From UBA6522 sp963664945 (GTDB taxonomy: Bacteria > Pseudomonadota > Gammaproteobacteria > Steroidobacterales > Rariloculaceae): a stretch of 64,000 nt of DNA. The position numbers and the translations under genes are program-made. The notes beneath the pieces are model-generated. The model did no database searches, was not told the origin of the DNA, and saw only the letters and a list, made by a program, of their open reading frames with translations. Below, in pieces: positions 35,002-45,000 of the stretch; position 1 is the stretch's first letter; the number at the start of each line of letters is the position of its first letter. The DNA is taken from NCBI GenBank assembly GCA_963664945.1, contig OY761822.1:5084001-5148000 (forward strand). The letters are read 5' to 3'.

Positions 35002-35616
35002 TCATCGTTCGAATGCGTAAGCCGCAAGGGCATCGACCAGTCGTTTTGCGCGGGGTGACGCACGCACCACTCGACCCGGGTCCGTTCTTGAAAGAACTTC
35101 AAAGGAGTGCCGCCCCTTGGAGTACTCACCCTTCGGCCTGCAGCGGCGGGTTGCATTCTTGAGGCCAGTCAGCAGATCGTTCTTGGGTATTTCTTCGATA
35201 TCCGGGTTTCCGGGAAGCGCATTGACGTTAAACCCTCTGCCGAAAAACGTCGCCAGACCGTCCTTGTCCGCGAGAAACCAAGCCTCCATACACTGCACCA
35301 TCAAGTGCGCGCTATGGTCGCCAGCCCCTTGTGGCCTGTCCCAACCGTCTTGTCGCTTCAGGTGGGCCCAGGACCCAGAATTCTTGGCGACCGGCCCTTC
35401 GCTGTCGACCAGCAACACAATGAAATGATCATTTCCCGGCTTGTTGCGTGCATGCCGAAAGTCATCGAACGCGTGCTGGCGGCTGCCGGACGCGATGATT
35501 CTGGGCATACGTTTGGTTAGTCCGGCTTTGTCGAGAAACTGAGCAAATCCTCTACGGCATTCCGCGCGTGCCGCCTTGCCGTTGCCGCCGCCTTCCACAT
35601 ACAGGACTGCCGTCAC
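35002..35616 (-). CDS. DUF4276 family protein, partner of an AAA ATPase
   Basis: The 204-residue protein starts at GTG 35616, whose GTGA overlaps the stop of the ATPase gene. Conserved DUF4276 features are VTAVLYVEGGGNGK at the N-terminus, FIVLLVDSEGPV in the middle, SAHLMVQCMEAWFLAD, and GEYSKGRHSFEVL near the C-terminus. The EGG...DSE arrangement resembles the acidic residues of a Toprim-like nuclease fold, which would make it the effector of the ATPase encoded just before it; that functional reading is inference. Such ATPase/DUF4276 pairs are recurrent in genomic islands and are plausible anti-phage modules. Confidence 0.8.
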   Translation of the reverse strand: MTAVLYVEGGGNGKAARAECRRGFAQFLDKAGLTKRMPRIIASGSRQHAFDDFRHARNKPGNDHFIVLLVDSEGPVAKNSGSWAHLKRQDGWDRPQGAGDHSAHLMVQCMEAWFLADKDGLATFFGRGFNVNALPGNPDIEEIPKNDLLTGLKNATRRCRPKGEYSKGRHSFEVLSRTDPGRVVRASPRAKRLVDALAAYAFER

Positions 35617-36788
35617 CAGCGGTTGCCCCCCAATTCGCCCTTTGTCCACAGCTCGCCGAGGCTGTATCGACCGAGCCAATGCTCCAGGTCATCCGAGTTC
35701 AGCCGGCGCAGTCGCGTCTGCCCATCCTGTTTCTCGCAGATGACGACGCTGTCTGGTGCATCGGTGAGCTTGTCCACCAATACGTCGGAATGCGTAGTCA
35801 CGATCAACTGAGTTCTTTCGGAAGCATCTCGCAGCAAATCGGCCAAGCCCGGCAGGAGGTCGGGATGCAGTCCCAACTCAGGTTCCTCCAGACATACAAG
35901 CGGAGGCGTGTTGGGATGACAGAGAACGGCAAGTAGGCAGATGTATCTCAACGTGCCATCGGAAAGGCGTGTGGCCGGAACCGTTTTGTCGCCTTCCCGG
36001 AGAAAAATCTGGACTGTGCCGCCCTCAATGCTCACGTCTATGGCCTCTATGCCATCGTAGAGTTGACGCAACTCCTTTAGTAGGTGATCGCTCGCCCTTG
36101 GATGATCCCGCTTGAGGCGATTCAGCACCAGGCCCAGGTTCGTACCGTCCTCCATCAGCTCATCGTTCGGAAGATCGGCCGGCTGCGGAAACCGCAGCGG
36201 GGCGCGCCGACCGAAGGCCCACTCCCGGAACAGGCGAATGCGCTGGAATTGCGCGCCTGTGAAAGTCAGTGCCGGGTACTCGGGCGCCTTGACAAAAGAG
36301 AATACGGATTGATCGGGCCTTGGGGACACAACCTTTTGAGCGGACCTACCGTTCTCGTCACGCGAGTCCTCGTACCGCAGAAACACCTTGTCGGCACCCG
36401 CGTCGAAGTATGGAATCGGATCCGGATTCAAGTCGGTGCTCACTTCACACAGGCTCTCGCTGTGAATACGAAACCGTTGATCGACCTCATGGAAGCACAG
36501 TTTGTAACGAATCGACCTGCCGGACTCGTGCGAGACCAGGGCTTCTATCTCGGCGAATGTCTCGCGTGGCTCACCGCGCCACACCCAGTTTGCGACGCCT
36601 CCGCCTTCGCGAATGGTTTTGTGCAGGTTCTCCGGGGCGGCCCGCAGCAATCCGATCGCCTCGATAAGGTTCGACTTGCCGGAGCCGTTAGGCCCGATCA
36701 GGACGTTGAGGGGTTTGAGCGCCAAATCCTGACCGTCCGGACCCATCGAGAGAATGTTCTTCAACTTGATTCGGCGCAAGAACACCAT
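35613..36788 (-). CDS. AAA family (AAA_21-type, RecF/OLD-like) ATPase
   Basis: The 391-residue SMC/ABC-like ATPase begins MVFLRRIKLKNILSMG and has Walker A IGPNGSGKSN (residues 31-40), signature-like TRLSDGTLRYICLLA, Walker B PLVCLEEPELGLHP and the switch TTHSDVLVDKL. No nuclease domain is fused; it is probably supplied by the downstream DUF4276 protein, translationally coupled by GTGA. Such ATPases work as DNA-end or nucleic-acid sensors in defence systems (Gabija, OLD, retron families). An ISAs1-type element has inserted 8 bases upstream of the start codon, leaving the ribosome-binding site but displacing the original promoter. Confidence 0.88.
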   Translation of the reverse strand: MVFLRRIKLKNILSMGPDGQDLALKPLNVLIGPNGSGKSNLIEAIGLLRAAPENLHKTIREGGGVANWVWRGEPRETFAEIEALVSHESGRSIRYKLCFHEVDQRFRIHSESLCEVSTDLNPDPIPYFDAGADKVFLRYEDSRDENGRSAQKVVSPRPDQSVFSFVKAPEYPALTFTGAQFQRIRLFREWAFGRRAPLRFPQPADLPNDELMEDGTNLGLVLNRLKRDHPRASDHLLKELRQLYDGIEAIDVSIEGGTVQIFLREGDKTVPATRLSDGTLRYICLLAVLCHPNTPPLVCLEEPELGLHPDLLPGLADLLRDASERTQLIVTTHSDVLVDKLTDAPDSVVICEKQDGQTRLRRLNSDDLEHWLGRYSLGELWTKGELGGNRW

Positions 36789-36805
36789 CCGTCTCCGTCA
36801 ACCGA

Positions 36806-38892
36806 CAGGGCTATTTCACGCTAGCCGGAAGTCGGTGATTTGAGGGGTTGGTCTCGGGGGTCTGGCTTTTCGGCGTTGTTTGGTGTACAACGCGCTGCAT
36901 GTCGGCGGAATTCGACAAGGCGGCGGTGGTGGTCGGGGAGGTTGAGGTGCGTCCGGTCCGCGCGGAGGAGCGGCGGCGCTGGGATGCGCTGATGGAGGAG
37001 CACCACTACTTGGGTTTTCGGCAGTTCGCGGGGCGTGGTCTGCGCCATGTTGCGGAGTGGCGCGGGCACTGGCTGGCGCTTTTGGGCTGGCAGTCGGGGG
37101 CGTTCAAGTGCGCGCCGCGGGACCGCTGGCTGGGCTGGCACCGGTCGGTGCAGTTCCGGCGCCTGCACCTGATCGGGAACAACACGCGGTTTTTGGTGCT
37201 GCCGGCGGCGTCGGGGGTGCCCAACCTGGCGTCGCGGGCGCTGTCGCGGAGCGTGCGGCGGCTGAGCGGTGACTGGGCGGCGCTGCACGGGCATCCGCTG
37301 GAGTTGGCCGAGACGTTCGTGGACCCGGCGCGGTTTCGGGGCACGTGCTACGACGCGTCGAACTGGACGCGGGTGGGCCGCACGAAGGGCTTCGCGCGCC
37401 ACAACGGCTCGTACACGGACCCGCACCGGGCGCCGAAGGAGATGTACGTGCGGGTGTTGCGTCGGGATGCGCGGCGGCGGCTCGCGGACCCGGCGGACCG
37501 CCCGGAGTGGTCGTGTCGGGCGGTGCCGGTGCGCTACACGCGCGCGGAGTTGCGTTCGCTGCGCGACCTGTTCGCGGAGGTGCCGGACGCGCGCCGCGGG
37601 CAGGGCCGCAAGCACCGCCTCGCGACGGTGCTGGCGATCTGCGCGCTGGCGCGGCTCGCCGGGCAGCACGGCCCGGCGGCGACTGAGCGCTTCGCGAGGA
37701 ACCTGGAGCAGAAGGAACTGCGCGCGCTGCACGCTTGGCGCGACCCGGCGGCGGGGCGCTGGGTCGCGCCGTCGGACTCGACCGTCTGCCGGGTGCTGAT
37801 GAACACCGACCCGGACGCGTTGCAGGAGGTGCTGTCGCGGTGGGCGGCGCCGCGCCTCGCGGCGGCGGACGACCCTCAGGTGCTGGCCGCCGACGGCAAG
37901 CGCATCCGCGGCGCCAACCGGCACACCGACGACGCGACGTACTTCGAGACGGTGACGCTGGTTACCCACGCCGGGCGCCCCGTCGCGAGCCGCTGCTGCC
38001 GCGACGACGGCGGCGAGATCGCGGCCCTGTGTGCGCTGCTCGAGGATGTCGACCTGCGCGGCTGCGTACTCACCCTGGACGCCCTGCACGCCACCCGCGA
38101 CACCGCACGGACCATCGTCGAGACGCACGGCGCGGACTACGTGCTGTCGGTCAAGGCGAACTGCCCCGACACCTTCGCCCAACTCACGGCGATCGACTGG
38201 GACGGCAACGACGTGCGCCACCACGCCGACGAACCCGCGAAGGCGCACGGGCGCATCGAGGCGCGCCGCATCGCCGCGCGCGACCTGCCGCCGAAGACGC
38301 TCGGACCCTTCCCCGGCGCCCGCCAGGCGTTCCGCGTCGTGCGCGAGCGCACCGACGCCAAGACCGGTGCAACCTCGGCCGAGACCGCCTACGGCATCAC
38401 CACGGTGCCCGCCGAACGCGCCGCTCCGGCGCGGCTGCTGGCCTGGAACCGCGGCCATTGGCAGGTCGAGAACGCCAACCACTACCGCCGCGACGCCACC
38501 ATGGGCGAGGACGCCAGCCGCGTCCGCAAGGGCCACGCACCCGCCAACAACGCCATCTTGAACAACATCGCGCTCGCCGTCGTGTTCCACCGCGGCTTCC
38601 GCTACCTGCCCGAGGCGAACCTCCACTTCATGATGCGCCGCGCAGACGCGCTCGACGCCATCCTGTCCCCGCACTGAGACACCCGGCCCCGCCGCCGCAA
38701 ACCGCGCCCCCCCGCAAACGTCGCCGGCGACCCCTCTCCGCGCCGCGTTCCCGGACCCGCTTCCCCACCCACCCGGTGACGAATACGCCGCGCTCCATAC
38801 ACCAGCCCGGAACCCTCCGCACGCCTTGGCCCCCAAGCGGCCCGCGGAACGTCGCTTAGCCCGGCGTCGATCCGTAGCGTGAAATCACCCTG
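36806..38892 (+). mobile_element. Complete ISAs1-family insertion sequence with 9-bp target duplication
   Basis: The left end CAGGGCTATTTCACGCTA (36806-36823) and right end (38875-38892, inverted) match at 16 of 18 positions. The element is 2087 bases long and is bounded on both sides by the same 9-base sequence GTCAACCGA (36797-36805 and 38893-38901), a target duplication in the size range known for ISAs1. It carries one transposase gene. The right ~200 bases after the transposase stop are non-coding. Confidence 0.92.
36899..38677 (+). CDS. ISAs1-family transposase fused to an N-terminal DruA-like (DUF4338) domain
   Basis: The 592-residue protein has two parts. Residues 1-~200 (VEVRPVRAEERRRWDALMEEHHYLG, then LIGNNTRFLVLP and NWTRVGRTKGFARH) resemble the DUF4338 domain best known from DruA of the Druantia system. 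Residues ~215-592 are an ISAs1 DDE transposase: DARRGQGRKHRLATVLAICA, VLAADGKRIRG (first catalytic Asp), LTLDALHATRDTA (second Asp) and HWQVENANHYRRD...GED near the C-terminus. ATG 36899 is chosen because the 17 residues before it are unrelated. The gene lies in an element with intact ends, so it may be active. Confidence 0.88.
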   Translation: MSAEFDKAAVVVGEVEVRPVRAEERRRWDALMEEHHYLGFRQFAGRGLRHVAEWRGHWLALLGWQSGAFKCAPRDRWLGWHRSVQFRRLHLIGNNTRFLVLPAASGVPNLASRALSRSVRRLSGDWAALHGHPLELAETFVDPARFRGTCYDASNWTRVGRTKGFARHNGSYTDPHRAPKEMYVRVLRRDARRRLADPADRPEWSCRAVPVRYTRAELRSLRDLFAEVPDARRGQGRKHRLATVLAICALARLAGQHGPAATERFARNLEQKELRALHAWRDPAAGRWVAPSDSTVCRVLMNTDPDALQEVLSRWAAPRLAAADDPQVLAADGKRIRGANRHTDDATYFETVTLVTHAGRPVASRCCRDDGGEIAALCALLEDVDLRGCVLTLDALHATRDTARTIVETHGADYVLSVKANCPDTFAQLTAIDWDGNDVRHHADEPAKAHGRIEARRIAARDLPPKTLGPFPGARQAFRVVRERTDAKTGATSAETAYGITTVPAERAAPARLLAWNRGHWQVENANHYRRDATMGEDASRVRKGHAPANNAILNNIALAVVFHRGFRYLPEANLHFMMRRADALDAILSPH

Positions 38893-39033
38893 GTCAACCG
38901 ATTTCGAAGGGGCAATCATCCACGGTTTTCGCTTGTACATGATTGATTGACCTACCCTGACCTCAGCGGCATGTGAAATGTCCGGGGCCGAAACCTTTAC
39001 GCCGACCCACGTCAAGTCAATCGGCAATCACGC

Positions 39034-39152
39034 AGCAATTCCCGCTAACGACGGCCGCTCATTCGTATTGGTCTGCGAAATCGGCGAAATTCGCCATTCG
39101 AGCGTGATATTGGAGTCGATATTCGGCCTCTCGACGCTTAGCGGGAATTGCT
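39034..39152. repeat. Short inverted-repeat element
   Basis: AGCAATTCCCGCTAA at 39034-39048 recurs exactly inverted at 39138-39152; similarity continues imperfectly inward (CGACGGCCG against CGTCGAGAGGCCG). The middle holds another palindrome (GGCGAAATTCGCC). The element occupies most of the non-coding gap 38902-39234 between the IS and the next gene. No coding potential is visible there. Confidence 0.6.
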
Positions 39153-39234
39153 GGCAATCACGGAGTATATCGCGTGCGTGGGGCACGGCGACGGAAAGGA
39201 TACGACCCCTGTGAACAAGTTGGAACCGCAAGTC

Positions 39235-40371
39235 TCAGTCGACGTACCGCGCCTCCAGGGCACCGTCGACGATCACTGCCGGGGCGCCGAGCCTGTCGGT
39301 GCCGAGGTAGCGGGCGTCGCGAAAGCGCACGGTTTGGATTCCGGAGTCAGCCGGCTCGATCTCGAAATAGGGGAACCGGGCCCAGGTCAGGAAGCGCCGC
39401 ACTTCGGGGGTAGCCGCCGCGGCCCCTGAAACGGCCGTCGGTGCCAGCCGGCGAATGCTCCGCGTGACAGGTTCCAGGTGTGGGCGGGTCAGCCAGTTCC
39501 ACCGCCCGGTGATGTACGCATCCGGCGTCTCGGCGACGACGTCGGCTGCGAACGGATTGGCCGGCACGGGCCCGATCATCACGCGCCCGATGGGATCGAA
39601 GCCGCGCGCAGAGAGCGTGGCGCGAACTTCTTCTCGCGCAGGTATGTTGGCGATCAACGCGACTCCCATGTAAGCGACGATCGCCACGAGTGCGACACGC
39701 GTCGTGCGCTCCACGCACGGCTCTCGCACCGGCGCACTCAGGCCAGTCATGCGGGCAACGAGCAGCGCGCCGATGCCCACGGCCCAGATCCACCGCGCGG
39801 GCTCCGGAATTTCGACCGTGTAGAAAACCAGAAGCGATGCGAGGATCCAGAACACGCACCAGGCCGCAAGCGACGGGATCCGGCGCGAATGCATCAGAAA
39901 TAGCGAACCGCCGAGCACAAGCCAGACCCACGGATCGATGATGAACAGCGCGTCGCCGTAAAACCATCGACCGTCAAACGGCATGAACCAGCGCATGCCG
40001 TAGTTGTTGAGCCAGTCCAGCGTAGGATGCGTGGCCACGCCCAGCGCGGCGAGCCCAAGCAGCGGGCCGGCTCGTATCGGCGTGGCACGGGGCTGCCGCG
40101 TGGCACGGGGCTGCCCGAAGCGCCTCCATAACCGGTCCAAGGCAAGCAGCAGGCCCGTCACGACAAATGGGAACGCGGCGATCGCGGGCAGGCCGTGGGT
40201 CCAGCCGCGCCGGTGCGCCAGGGAGTAGAAGTCGGGGCCGAACGAGGCGAGGATATCGATGTCGGGGGCGTTCGCGCCGAGCACCAGCGCCGCCGTGGCG
40301 AGCGGTGTCGCACGGCGCAGGCCGGACGCGGCCAGCGCCGCGCCCGTGAACGTATGCGCGATCGGATCCAT
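39235..40371 (-). CDS. YdjM/DUF457-like membrane-bound metal-dependent hydrolase family protein
   Basis: The 378-residue protein begins MDPIAHTFTGAALAASG and has the conserved metal-ligand motifs of the YdjM family: the His at residue 6, NAPDIDILA, HRRGWTHGLPA and ATHPTLDWLNNYG. About six transmembrane segments are visible (such as PFVVTGLLLALDRLW, PWVWLVLGGSLFLM, WIWAVGIGALLVA). The C-terminal ~130 residues form a soluble domain. The family is predicted to be inner-membrane hydrolases; E. coli YdjM is SOS-inducible, but no LexA box is evident here. Substrate unknown. Confidence 0.85.
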   Translation of the reverse strand: MDPIAHTFTGAALAASGLRRATPLATAALVLGANAPDIDILASFGPDFYSLAHRRGWTHGLPAIAAFPFVVTGLLLALDRLWRRFGQPRATRQPRATPIRAGPLLGLAALGVATHPTLDWLNNYGMRWFMPFDGRWFYGDALFIIDPWVWLVLGGSLFLMHSRRIPSLAAWCVFWILASLLVFYTVEIPEPARWIWAVGIGALLVARMTGLSAPVREPCVERTTRVALVAIVAYMGVALIANIPAREEVRATLSARGFDPIGRVMIGPVPANPFAADVVAETPDAYITGRWNWLTRPHLEPVTRSIRRLAPTAVSGAAAATPEVRRFLTWARFPYFEIEPADSGIQTVRFRDARYLGTDRLGAPAVIVDGALEARYVD

Positions 40372-40419
40372 CAGGTTTTCCTCGCTGCGCCCGAGCGGTT
40401 CAGGCCAGCCCAGCCTGTC

Positions 40420-40454
40420 ATGTCAATTTGATGATCGGATCATTAAATTGACAT
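40420..40454. promoter_or_regulatory. 35-bp near-perfect palindrome, candidate operator
   Basis: Arms ATGTCAATTTGATGATC (40420-40436) and its complement (40438-40454) match at 16 of 17 positions around a single central base. It is AT-rich and lies 31 bases before the broken ATPase gene, where a repressor site would be expected. A related sequence (20 of 22 bases of the right arm and centre) occurs at 47333-47354. Confidence 0.6.
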
Positions 40455-40484
40455 TAGATCAAGGGGCGGTGAGAATTCACGCGC

Positions 40485-40908
40485 ATGCTGCGACGCCATA
40501 TTTCCGAAGCCGTGCTGGCTGCCGCGGGTCGGAATCCCGTGGTCACCCTCATGGGTCCGCGCCAGTCCGGCAAGACCACGCTCTGCCGGGCGCCATTTCC
40601 GAATCCTGAATACGTGTCCCTTGAAGCGCTGGACACGCGCTTGAGGGCGCTGGACGACTTGCGGGGACTCCTGGCGGGCGATGGCCGCCTCGTCATCGAC
40701 GAAGTCCAGCGCGCGCCCGAACTGCTTTCCTACATCCAACGTGGTGAGCGAACTCATAATGAACTTCGCCAACCGCCGGCTCGATCCGCCCCTGTACTTC
40801 TGGCGCGACGCAACCGGCCACGAGGTGCGTACAGTGCCCCCGATGATCGTTTCGCAGGCGTCGCGGCGGCGCCTGCGAAGCTGGAAGCTCCAGCTTGATG
40901 CACGATGA
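40485..40908 (+). pseudogene. Remnant of a DUF4143-type AAA ATPase
   Basis: The N-terminal frame (from ATG 40485) encodes a normal start of this ATPase family: NPVVTLMGPRQSGKTTLCRA (Walker A) and RLVIDEVQRAPELLSYIQ (Walker B). The similarity then jumps to another frame at about 40740, with the family's C-terminal motif LDPPLYFWRDATGHEV, and ends in unrelated sequence. About 200 residues of a normal ~390-residue protein are missing. The pattern indicates internal deletion plus frame loss. Confidence 0.82.
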
Positions 40909-42020
40909 ACCGAAGCACGAAAAAGACCGATTGGATCGAGGTTTCGAAACCGCGCCGCAACTTTTTCGCCCGGGAGATCCGCTTCGCGCGGGTCATGGCC
41001 GCGGCGGGGTTGGCGACGGCAGGCTGCTCCGGCGAACCCGAAGCGCCGGCCGCGGCGCAGGTTCGGCCTGCCAAACTGGTTGAGGTCTCGGCGGCCGACA
41101 ACCGCTTCACGGTGAACCTGCCGGCCGTGTTCGAGGCCTCGGCGACCGCCGAACTGGCCTTCCAGGCGGCGGGGCGCGTGGAGTCCATCGCCGTGCGGGA
41201 AGGCCAGGCGGTCACCATGGGCGCCGAGATCGCCCGTCTCGACCGGCGCGACATGCAAACGGAACTGGCCGCCGCCGAAGCCCGGCACGAGGCCGCCGAC
41301 ATCGAATTCAGGCGCGCGGAGCGCCTCATCGCGGAGGACGCCATCTCCCGGGCGGTGTACGAGCAGCGCCGGACCCAGCTGGAGATCGCCTTGTCGGCGC
41401 TGGAGGCGTCTCGCAAGCGTCTCGACGACAGCGTTTTGCGCGCGCCCTTCGATGGCGTTGTCGCGGCGGTTCACATCGAGGCGTTCCAGAACGTCGCGCC
41501 GCAGGCGCCGGCGGCGATCCTGCAGAGCAGCGGCGCGGCGCAGGCCGTCGCGCAGGCGCCGGCCGCGCTGATTGCCAATTCCGGGCGTGTCGAAGCCAGC
41601 GAAGCGGTGGTATTGCTCGATGCCGCGCCCGGCGTCGCAATGCCCGGGGAGTTGTACTCGTTGTCCGCCCGCGCGGATCCCACCGGCCAGACCTTTGAGG
41701 CGCGCGTCGCGTTCGAACCGCCCGAAGGCGTGGTGGTGCTGCCGGGCATGACCGGCGCGGTGCGCGCCGAGCTGACCATCGCCGGCGCCGGCGACCGGCT
41801 CTCGGTGCCCATCGGGGCGCTGTTCAGCGTGGGCGGCAACCAGTACGTGTGGGTCGTGGATACCGATGCGATGACGGTCTCCAGGCGGCCCGTCGCCGTC
41901 GGCGAAGGGGTCGGCGAATCGCTGCCCATCCTGGACGGCCTGAGCGAGGGCGAGACCGTCGTCGCGGCGGGCGTGTCGTTGCTGCACGAGGGCATGCAGG
42001 TAAGGCGTTATGAGCCCTAG
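40905..42020 (+). CDS. RND efflux periplasmic adaptor (MFP) lipoprotein
   Basis: The 371-residue protein starts at ATG 40905; an internal ATG at 40995 is possible. A lipobox (LATAGC, cysteine 41) predicts an inner-membrane lipoprotein. The adaptor architecture is visible: first biotinyl-lipoyl half (LAFQAAGRVESIAVREGQAV), a helical hairpin (LAAAEARHEAADIEFRRAERL...), second lipoyl half (LRAPFDGVVAAVHIEAFQNV) and beta-barrel/proximal domains (VLPGMTGAVRAEL). It bridges the RND pump to the outer-membrane factor. The pump gene starts 24 bases downstream. Confidence 0.9.
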   Translation: MNRSTKKTDWIEVSKPRRNFFAREIRFARVMAAAGLATAGCSGEPEAPAAAQVRPAKLVEVSAADNRFTVNLPAVFEASATAELAFQAAGRVESIAVREGQAVTMGAEIARLDRRDMQTELAAAEARHEAADIEFRRAERLIAEDAISRAVYEQRRTQLEIALSALEASRKRLDDSVLRAPFDGVVAAVHIEAFQNVAPQAPAAILQSSGAAQAVAQAPAALIANSGRVEASEAVVLLDAAPGVAMPGELYSLSARADPTGQTFEARVAFEPPEGVVVLPGMTGAVRAELTIAGAGDRLSVPIGALFSVGGNQYVWVVDTDAMTVSRRPVAVGEGVGESLPILDGLSEGETVVAAGVSLLHEGMQVRRYEP

Positions 42021-42044
42021 CAGCGGGCTCGCTGCCGAGTTCCC

Positions 42045-45000
42045 ATGGACTTCGCAAGACTCGCCATTCGCAACCGGCTGATCTGCGCCATCGTCATCGC
42101 GGGTGTGCTGATCGGCGGCGTCAACGCCTACCGCAACATGGCGCGCTTCGAGGACCCGGAGTTCACCATTCGCACGGCGGTCATCGCCACGCCGTATCCG
42201 GGCGCCACGGCCGAGGAAGTGGCCGACGAAGTCACCGAGGCCTTGGAAAGCGCCGTGCAGTCGCTGGAGGAAGTCGAGCGCGTCGCGTCCACATCGTCCA
42301 TCGGGCTGTCCGTCGTCTACGTGGACATCGACTACGAGTTCTCCCGAACCCGGGCGGACCTTCAGGTGGTGTGGGGCAAGCTGCGCAACCGGGTTCGCGA
42401 TGCGCGGGCCGCACTCCCCCCCGGTGCGCTGGAACCGGTCGTCAACGACAGTTTCGGCGATGTCTACGGTCTTCATTACCTCATTGCCGGGGCAGGGTTT
42501 TCGCCACGCGAACTCCACGACTATGCGCGCGCGCTGCGCACGGAGCTGCTGAGCGTGGAGGATGTCGGCAAGGTCGCGATCCTCGGCCAGCGGACCGAGG
42601 CCATCTACGTCGAAGTGGGAAGGGACCGCGCCGCGGCGCTGGGCGTGTCGCTGCAGGGCGTGTACGCGGATCTCGCCCGCCGCAACTCGGTGGCGCCGGC
42701 CGGCGACATGCGCGTCGGGGACCGGCGGCTGGCCATTCTCCCATCCGGCGGCGTGGATACCGTCGAAGCCATCCGCGACATTCCGGTCTCGCCGGCGGGG
42801 ATGGGCAGGCTGGTGCGGCTGGGCGACATCGCGGAGGTCTGGCGCGGCTATCGGGACCCGCCGGGCCGGATCGTGCGCTACAACGGCCAACCGGCCATCG
42901 CGCTCGGCGTGGCCAACGTCAGCGGGGCGAACGTGGCGCGAATGGGCGACGCCATCGACCGCAAGCTTCGCGAAACCGAAGTCCAGCGCCCCCTCGGGGT
43001 CGAGGTTCACGAGTTCTACCATCAGGGCAAGGTGGTGACCGCCGCGGTGCGGGACTTCGTCCTCAACGTGGCGGCGGCGCTGGCGATCGTGCTGGCCACG
43101 CTGCTCGCGTTCACGGGGCTGCGGCCGGCGATCGTGATCGGGGCGGTGCTGCTGCTGACGGTCGCGGCGACGCTGACGACCATGCACGCGGTGGACATCC
43201 CGATGCACCGGATCTCGCTGGGCGCGTTGATCATCGCGCTGGGCATGATGGTGGACAACGCGATCGTCGTCACCGAGGGCATCCTCGTGGGCGCGCGCCA
43301 GGGCCGGAGCAAGATCGAGACGGCAAGCGAGGTGGTGCGCCGCACGCGCTGGCCGCTGCTCGGCGGCACCGCGGTGGGCATCGTCGCCTTCGCGCCCATT
43401 GGACTGGCGTCCGGCGCCACGGCGGAGTATACGGGCGACCTGTTCAGGGTGCTGCTGATATCCCTGCTGTTCAGCTGGCTGTTCGCCGTCACCGCCGCGC
43501 CGCTGCTGGCCGACCTGATCCTGCCCGACCGCGCCAGGCGGGCAGTGGAACAGGATGGCAAGGTTCGAAATCTCTACAAGCGGTTCCTGGCGGGGGCGTT
43601 GAAGCGCCGCTGGACGACGGTCGGGGCCACCGCGGCCCTGTTCGCCGCGTCGGTGGCCGGTTTCGGCTACGTCAAGGCGGGCTTCTTCCCCGCGTCGACC
43701 ACCCCGCAGGCCGTGGTGGACTACTGGTTGCCCGAGGGAACCGACATCGCCCGCACACATGGGGACATGATCGCGCTGGAGCGGCGCGTGGCCATGCTCG
43801 AGGGCGTCGAAGCCGTGCAGACGCTCGTCGGCGCCGGCGGGCTGCGCTACATGCTGGTGTACTCCCCGGAACCCGGCAACTCGTCCTACGGCCAGTTGCT
43901 TGTCCGGGTGGACGATTACCGGCGCCTGGACGAACTCCTACCGCGGGTCCGCGCGATCCTCGACGCCGAACATCCGGACGCGCAGGCGAAGGTATGGCGA
44001 TTTCAACTCGGCCCGGGGGGCGGTTCGAAGATCGAAGCGGAGTTTTCCGGGCCCGACCCGGCCGTGTTGCGGCGCCTGGCCAACGAGGCAAAGGCGATCA
44101 TGGCGGCCGATGGGCGGGCGGTGTCCATCAAGGACGACTGGCGCGAGCCGGTCAGCTACATCGAACCGCGCTACGCGGACGCCCGCGGGCGGCGCCTGGG
44201 CATCTCTCGGGAGGACCTGGCGGGCGCGCTTCAGACCACCTATTCCGGGAGCACGGTGGGCGTGTTCCGGGATGGCGACACGCTGATTCCGATCATCGCC
44301 CGCGCGCCTGAGGCCGAGCGCCTGGACACCGCGAGCCTCGGCGCCGTTCAGATTCCCAACCGGGCCACCGGAGGGTCCACGCCGCTGATGGCGGTCGTGG
44401 ACGGAGTGGCGACGAACTGGCGCAACGGCCGCGTCAAGCGCGTCGACCGGGTCTGGACGATCACCGCGCAGTGCGACCCCGCGGAGGGCGAGTTGGCCTC
44501 GGAGTTGCTGGAAAAGTTGCGCCCCGGCATCGAGGCCGTCGAGCTGCCGCCCGGCTACAGCCTGCGGTGGCGCGGCGAGCAGGGAGACAGCGCCGAGGCC
44601 CAGGCGAGCCTGGCCCGCGCCCTTCCGCCGACGTTCGCCGCCATGATCGCGATCGTGGTGTTGTTGTTCAATGCCCTGCGCCAGCCCCTGATCGTCTGCC
44701 TGCTGACGCCGCTGGCGCTGATCGGGGTCGCGGCCGGACTGCTGGCCACGGATACGGCGCTGGAGTTCATGGCGCTGCTCGGGCTGCTGGCGCTCTCGGG
44801 CCTGCTGATCAAGAACGCCATCGTGCTCATCGACCAGATGGACTTCGAGATCGCCGCCGGCAAGCCCAGGCTCGACGCCGTCATCGATTCGGCCGCGAGC
44901 CGGGTGCGGCCCGTGGCGATGGGAGCGCTGACCACGGTGCTTGGCGTGGTCCCGCTGTTGTTCGACGCGTTCTTCAGTTCCATGGCGGTGGTGCTGATAT

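Noticed and set aside
36899..38677. Druantia defence system
   Set aside because: The DruA-like domain is fused to a transposase within IS ends; no druB-E genes are present.
40443..43760. 1105-codon open frame on the minus strand opposite the efflux genes
   Set aside because: It lies opposite well-supported MFP and RND genes and encodes low-complexity His/Arg/Gly-rich sequence with no motif. Long antisense frames are expected in GC-rich DNA.
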